Origin: BOKV01 sp041739465
Lineage (GTDB): Bacteria; Pseudomonadota; Alphaproteobacteria; Rhizobiales; Rhizobiaceae
Reading direction: 5' to 3'
Assembly: GCA_041739465.1 (NCBI GenBank)
Contig: JBGSNX010000078.1
Span: 1 to 9,153 of the forward strand
DNA: 9,153 bases
The notes beneath the pieces were generated by a model. That model had not been told where the DNA came from. It saw only the letters and a list, made by a program, of their open reading frames with translations, and made no database searches. Below are positions 6,436-9,153 of the stretch, one piece after another (the first letter of the stretch is position 1; each line of letters opens with the position of its first letter). The translations under genes and the position numbers were made by a program.

Positions 6436-7653
6436 ATGCATCTGAACCAGTTCTTCGAAAGCGAGCTCAACCGGCTGCGGACCGCAGGCAACTACCGGTT
6501 CTTTGCGGATCTGGAACGGCACGCCGGCGACTATCCGCGCGCGACACGCTACCGCGCAGACGGGACGACGCAGGAGGTGACGGTCTGGTGCTCCAACGAT
6601 TACCTGGGCATGGGCCAGAACCCCAAAGTCACCCTCGCGATGAAGGAGGCGATCGACAAATGCGGCGCTGGCGCGGGCGGCACCCGCAACATTTCGGGCA
6701 CCAATCACTACCATGTCCTGCTGGAAGAGGAACTTGCCGACCTGCACGGCAAAGAAGCGGCTCTGATCTTCTCGTCCGGCTATGTTTCCAACTGGGCGGC
6801 CCTTGGCACTTTGGCATCGCGCATTCCCGGCTGCATCGTTTATTCCGACGCAAAGAACCATGCCTCGATGATCGAAGGCATCCGCCACAGCCGCGCAACC
6901 TGCCGCATCTTCAAGCACAATGATCCTGCGGACCTCGACCGTTTGATGTCAGCTGATCCGGTGGATGCGCCCAAGCTGGTGGCCTTTGAAAGCGTCTATT
7001 CGATGGATGGCGACATGTCGCCGATCGGTGCAATTTGCGACGTCGCAGAAAAGCATCGCGCAATCACCTACCTCGACGAAGTTCATGGGGTTGGCCTCTA
7101 TGGCCCACGCGGCGGTGGTGTTGCCGAGCGCGACGGCCAGATGCACCGCCTGTCGATCATCGAAGGCACCCTTGGCAAAGCCTTTGGCGTGATGGGAGGC
7201 TACATCACCGGCAGCACGTCGATCATCGATTTTGTCCGGTCCTTTTCTTCCGGCTTCATTTTCACCACAGCATTGCCGCCGGCAATCGCCGCCGGGGCGG
7301 CCGCTTCGATCCAGCACCTCAAGGCAAGCAGCTTTGAACGTGCCCGCCATCAGGAACGCGTTGCCAAGGTTCGCTCCATGCTCGATCGCGCCGGCATCCC
7401 GCACATGCGCAATCCAAGCCACATCGTTCCGGTGATGGTTGGCCACGCCGCAAAGTGCAAATGGATTTCTGATCTGCTGCTCGACAATCATGGTGTCTAC
7501 GTGCAGCCGATCAATTACCCGACCGTGCCTGAAGGGACCGAACGCCTGCGCATCACACCAACCCCGTTCCACAGCGATGCGGACATCGAAAACCTGGTGC
7601 ATTCATTGCAGAGTCTTTGGTCGCAATGCGCACTGGCACGCGCGGTGGCGTGA
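6436..7653 (+). CDS. hemA: 5-aminolevulinate synthase
   Basis: This enzyme condenses glycine with succinyl-CoA to 5-aminolevulinate, the committed first step of tetrapyrrole synthesis by the Shemin (C4) pathway of Alphaproteobacteria. The 405-residue protein shows the full fold-type I PLP pattern: substrate-binding NDYLGMGQNP, GAGGTRNISGTNHYH, the SSGYVSNWA block, SDAKNHASMIEGIRHS, the cofactor-binding DEVHGVGLYGPRGGG, and EGTLGKAFG in which Lys248 should form the PLP Schiff base (the same number as in the R. capsulatus enzyme). The C-terminal INYPTVPEGTERLRITPTP block is typical. The start is set by a strong ribosome binding site. It lies 33 nt after puhE and 34 nt before idi, so probably in the same transcript. 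A PGC-borne copy next to puhE is known in several aerobic phototrophs and is often a second copy serving pigment synthesis; whether another hemA exists here cannot be seen. Confidence 0.97.
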   Translation: MHLNQFFESELNRLRTAGNYRFFADLERHAGDYPRATRYRADGTTQEVTVWCSNDYLGMGQNPKVTLAMKEAIDKCGAGAGGTRNISGTNHYHVLLEEELADLHGKEAALIFSSGYVSNWAALGTLASRIPGCIVYSDAKNHASMIEGIRHSRATCRIFKHNDPADLDRLMSADPVDAPKLVAFESVYSMDGDMSPIGAICDVAEKHRAITYLDEVHGVGLYGPRGGGVAERDGQMHRLSIIEGTLGKAFGVMGGYITGSTSIIDFVRSFSSGFIFTTALPPAIAAGAAASIQHLKASSFERARHQERVAKVRSMLDRAGIPHMRNPSHIVPVMVGHAAKCKWISDLLLDNHGVYVQPINYPTVPEGTERLRITPTPFHSDADIENLVHSLQSLWSQCALARAVA

Positions 7654-7657
7654 CCAG
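7633..7657 (+). other. hairpin spanning the hemA stop codon
   Basis: CTGG+CACGC pairs with GCGTG+CCAG around a 6-nt loop, with a single unpaired A between the two stem blocks on the 3' side (9 bp in total). The stop codon lies within the 3' arm. There is no T-tract. It could mark a processing or stability boundary before idi, or be chance. Confidence 0.35.
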
Positions 7658-7675
7658 CCCCGCCGCCATGGATCT

Positions 7676-7679
7676 GGAG
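7676..7679 (+). promoter_or_regulatory. ribosome binding site deciding the idi start
   Basis: GGAG stands 8 nt before ATG 7688. In-frame starts further upstream would lie inside hemA and lack homology to the isomerase family. Confidence 0.6.
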
Positions 7680-7687
7680 TGCATGCA

Positions 7688-8218
7688 ATGACCAGCGGAA
7701 CCATGATACCGGCGATTGCCGGTGACGGATCGCTGTTTCCCATGGAAAAACTGCGTGTGCACGAACTTGCCCAGTTTCATCTGGCGGTGTCGATATTTGT
7801 CTTTGACGAAGGTGAGCTGCTGATCCAGCGCCGGGCGCGGACTAAGTACCATTGCGGCGGGATGTGGGCCAATACCTGCTGCACCCATCCAAACTGGAAC
7901 GAGACAGTGAGCGATTGCGCAGCGAGGCGGCTGCGCGAAGAACTCGGCTTTTCACTGCCACTGACCGAAAAATGCGTTGTCGAATATTCAGCCGATGTTG
8001 GCGGCGGCCTGCATGAACACGAGCGCGTTACGTTTTTCACCGCCCATGCCGATCGCCAGAGCTTCGTGATACGACCAAACCCGGCAGAGGTTGAAGCCAC
8101 CCGCTGGATTTCCCCCAAGCGGCTGGCTGAAGAAATCGTTGCAAAGCCCGACGATTTCACACCCTGGATGCGCATCTATGCGCAGCGCTTCCCAACGTTC
8201 GAAATCCCCGCCAACTGA
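7688..8218 (+). CDS. idi: isopentenyl-diphosphate delta-isomerase, type 1 (Nudix)
   Basis: Idi interconverts isopentenyl and dimethylallyl diphosphate, the C5 units for carotenoids and for the geranylgeranyl/phytyl tail of bacteriochlorophyll. The 176-residue product is a type 1, metal-dependent Nudix-fold isomerase. Visible features are LHV-like HELAQFHLAVSIFVFD leading in, QRRA (47-50), the WANTCCTHP block with the catalytic-type Cys65 (equivalent to Cys67 of E. coli), the Nudix-helix region AARRLREELGF (78-88), the EHE segment with Glu112 as the likely second catalytic residue (equivalent to Glu116), and FTPWM near the C-terminus. The R. capsulatus PGC also carries an idi gene (orf176), so its presence here has precedent. 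It is the last gene of the + strand block and is followed by a candidate terminator. The adjacent Cys64 is an extra cysteine next to the catalytic one and of no known meaning. Confidence 0.95.
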   Translation: MTSGTMIPAIAGDGSLFPMEKLRVHELAQFHLAVSIFVFDEGELLIQRRARTKYHCGGMWANTCCTHPNWNETVSDCAARRLREELGFSLPLTEKCVVEYSADVGGGLHEHERVTFFTAHADRQSFVIRPNPAEVEATRWISPKRLAEEIVAKPDDFTPWMRIYAQRFPTFEIPAN

Positions 8219-8240
8219 ATTGCGCAATACTTCCTTGGCA

Positions 8241-8268
8241 ATTGGCAGCGCTTTACTGCCGGTCTTTT
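8241..8268 (+). terminator. candidate intrinsic terminator of the bch-puh-hemA-idi operon
   Basis: GGCAG and CTGCC pair around a 7-nt loop, extended by two G-T pairs and one A-T pair to an 8-bp stem (8241-8263), followed by CTTTT. It begins 22 nt after the idi stop. The T-tract is short and the stem is only moderately stable, so this is a modest candidate; readthrough into the convergent region is possible. Confidence 0.45.
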
Positions 8269-8269
8269 G

Positions 8270-8447
8270 TCGTCATTGGAGGAAAGAGGAGCTGCTTTGG
8301 TGAGCGTTTTTGAGGCGGGCCAGCATACCTGTCTGGCATATCTGGATTGGCCGACAAGTTCCGGCTGACTAGCCCAAAGTGCAGGAATGCAATTACACGC
8401 CGGATCGGCGCGTGCGTTCAGCCCTCTAACCAGAAATAACGAACAGT
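8270..8447 (+). other. convergent intergenic region with no supported gene
   Basis: This stretch lies between the two facing terminators. It contains a purple-rich GGAGGAAAGAGGAG run (8278-8291) before a GTG-started 22-codon frame (8300-8368), and otherwise nothing I recognise: no tRNA, no PpsR-type TGT-N12-ACA operator and no FNR-type palindrome. Confidence 0.5.
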
Positions 8448-8476
8448 CAAAAAGAAGAGGGGGCTTTCGCCCCCTC
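8446..8476 (-). terminator. intrinsic terminator of the puf operon
   Basis: Read on the - strand, GAGGGGGC, a GAAA tetraloop and GCCCCCTC form a perfect 8-bp, GC-rich stem (8457-8476), directly followed by TTCTTTTTG. This is a textbook rho-independent terminator, about 97 nt beyond the pufC stop codon. It implies that pufC is the last gene of its operon. On the + strand the 3' flank is not T-rich, so it acts mainly against - strand transcription. Confidence 0.88.
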
Positions 8477-8481
8477 CGGCC

Positions 8482-8519
8482 ATGCCTGGGTTCTGCTAGG
8501 GATCGGGGAGATCAGGCAT
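8482..8519 (-). other. long-loop inverted repeat in the pufC 3' UTR
   Basis: ATGCCTG (8482-8488) and CAGGCAT (8513-8519) are perfect 7-bp inverted arms with a 24-nt loop. They lie between the proximal hairpin and the terminator. The long loop makes this weaker than its neighbours. Confidence 0.25.
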
Positions 8520-8527
8520 CGCCTTGC

Positions 8528-8558
8528 GGGAAGTGGCGTACGGGCTGCGCCACTCCCC
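8528..8558 (-). other. stable hairpin just after pufC
   Basis: AGTGGCG and CGCCACT form a 7-bp stem with a 9-nt loop, extended after one A/C mismatch by three more G-C pairs (10 bp in all). It begins about 15 nt beyond the pufC stop on the - strand. No T-tract follows. 3' hairpins are known to stabilise puf transcripts in Rhodobacter; a similar role here is inference. Confidence 0.5.
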
Positions 8559-8572
8559 ACTGGTTCATCGCA

Positions 8573-9153
8573 TCATTTTGCTGCCAGCTTGGTAGACGCC
8601 TTTGCAGGGTCTGACGCGTCAGAGGTGCGCGCAGGCAGGAGTTGGGTCTCGCCTGGCTTGTAGGTTGTATAGTCCGGCACGCCGTCGGATGTTTTCTTGG
8701 TCAAAGAGTCTACATACTCCTTGAGCATCGAAACGCCGAGCAACGGCTTTTGTGCGCCCTGGTGGCAAGTAGCACAGCTGACCTTGTAAACGTCGCCTTC
8801 AGGTCCCTTGCGATTGTCCGGGAACACAGGCGTCAGGCCAACCAGGTACTCGTTGTTGATGGCTCGCGACATGCGGATGCCATGCCATGCGGTAACCCGT
8901 TGCGGCGGGCTCTGGTCCCAGTCATTGAAGGCGCGGGAGTTGTGGCAGGTAACGCAGTTCGCACCCAGCGACTCAGACATATGAACCATCAGCGACCAGG
9001 TTGCCTCGGTCTCCTTGGTGCCAGCCGTGTTCTCGCCGGTCGGCAATGCCGTTTGCGAATGAACCCGGATCGGCTGGTCCTCGAGCAGGTAGCGGTTGAG
9101 GGCATCCGCAGGCAGCGAGGTGTTTCCGGCGACCTTGGTCGCTGTATTCTGGC
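8573..9153 (-). CDS. pufC: reaction-centre tetraheme cytochrome c subunit, N-terminus missing
   Basis: PufC is a periplasmic, membrane-anchored cytochrome that binds the L/M core and re-reduces the photo-oxidised special pair. The C-terminal 192 residues are in the window; the frame is open to the right edge, so the signal/lipid anchor and hemes 1 and 2 lie outside. Heme 3 is attached at CVTCH (codons at 8942-8956) with methionines in the preceding helix (WSLMVHMSESLGANC) as likely axial ligands. Heme 4 is attached at CATCH (8762-8776), followed by QGAQKPLLG. Other typical stretches are ALNRYLLEDQP, RAFNDWDQSPPQRVTAWHGIRM and YTTYKPGETQLLP. The tail after that is Ala/Lys/Ser-rich and poorly conserved-looking. 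A TTG at 9046 is internal and not a start. In relatives the gene follows pufBALM, expected just beyond the right edge. A strong terminator follows it. Confidence 0.95.
   Translation of the reverse strand, partial: QNTATKVAGNTSLPADALNRYLLEDQPIRVHSQTALPTGENTAGTKETEATWSLMVHMSESLGANCVTCHNSRAFNDWDQSPPQRVTAWHGIRMSRAINNEYLVGLTPVFPDNRKGPEGDVYKVSCATCHQGAQKPLLGVSMLKEYVDSLTKKTSDGVPDYTTYKPGETQLLPARTSDASDPAKASTKLAAK

Noticed and set aside
6949..7602. 217-codon - strand frame inside hemA
   Set aside because: Fully inside hemA, which carries the whole PLP-enzyme motif series; no independent evidence for a second gene.
8330..8356. Possible PpsR/CrtJ operator (TGT...ACA) in the intergenic region
   Set aside because: The spacing between TGT and ACA is 21 nt instead of 12, and no second copy stands nearby.
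8387..8614. 75-codon + strand frame between idi and pufC
   Set aside because: It runs through the puf terminator and into the 3' end of pufC on the other strand, with a low-complexity Arg/Cys-rich product.
1..9153. A mobile element, CRISPR array or defence-type system
   Set aside because: Every gene but one is a recognised photosynthesis-cluster component, with no transposase, integrase, terminal repeats or direct repeat arrays visible.

Overview
The window is a 9.2-kb piece of an alphaproteobacterial photosynthesis gene cluster (PGC) in DNA of moderately high GC content. Eight complete genes and one 5'-truncated gene run on the + strand in the order bchM (5' end missing), lhaA, puhA, puhB, puhC, a small conserved-looking orf, acsF, puhE, hemA, idi. 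The 3' part of pufC enters from the right edge on the - strand. The puh block with type-II reaction-centre genes points to a purple-bacterium-type phototroph. The O2-dependent cyclase AcsF fits an aerobic or facultatively aerobic anoxygenic phototroph. A PufC-type tetraheme cytochrome shows that the reaction centre is probably reduced through a bound cytochrome subunit. The order within Alphaproteobacteria (Hyphomicrobiales, Rhodobacterales or Sphingomonadales) cannot be fixed from this stretch alone.

Bases 1-4419 form a very tight block. bchM/lhaA, puhA/puhB, puhB/puhC, puhC/orf101 and orf101/acsF each overlap by exactly 4 nt (ATGA four times, GTGA once), the classic sign of translational coupling. 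The one break, before puhA, carries a strong ribosome binding site, fitting the higher dose needed for a structural reaction-centre subunit. From acsF to idi the genes are separated by 10-34 nt and each has its own ribosome binding site. GC-rich hairpins sit at or near the stop codons of acsF, puhE and hemA.

Bases 8219-8572 are a convergent intergenic region. It holds a modest candidate terminator for the + strand operon, a convincing intrinsic terminator for the puf operon on the - strand, and one or two further hairpins downstream of pufC. I see no RNA gene, mobile element, CRISPR array or repeat family.

The genes work as one programme. hemA makes 5-aminolevulinate, the start of tetrapyrrole synthesis. 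bchM and acsF catalyse successive steps from Mg-protoporphyrin toward bacteriochlorophyll. idi balances the C5 isoprenoid units needed for the pigment tail and carotenoids. puhA is the reaction-centre H subunit. puhB, puhC, puhE and lhaA assemble reaction centre and light-harvesting complex 1, and pufC feeds electrons to the reaction centre. I did not find a new defence or mobile system. The most open question is the uncharacterised 101-residue protein locked between puhC and acsF.
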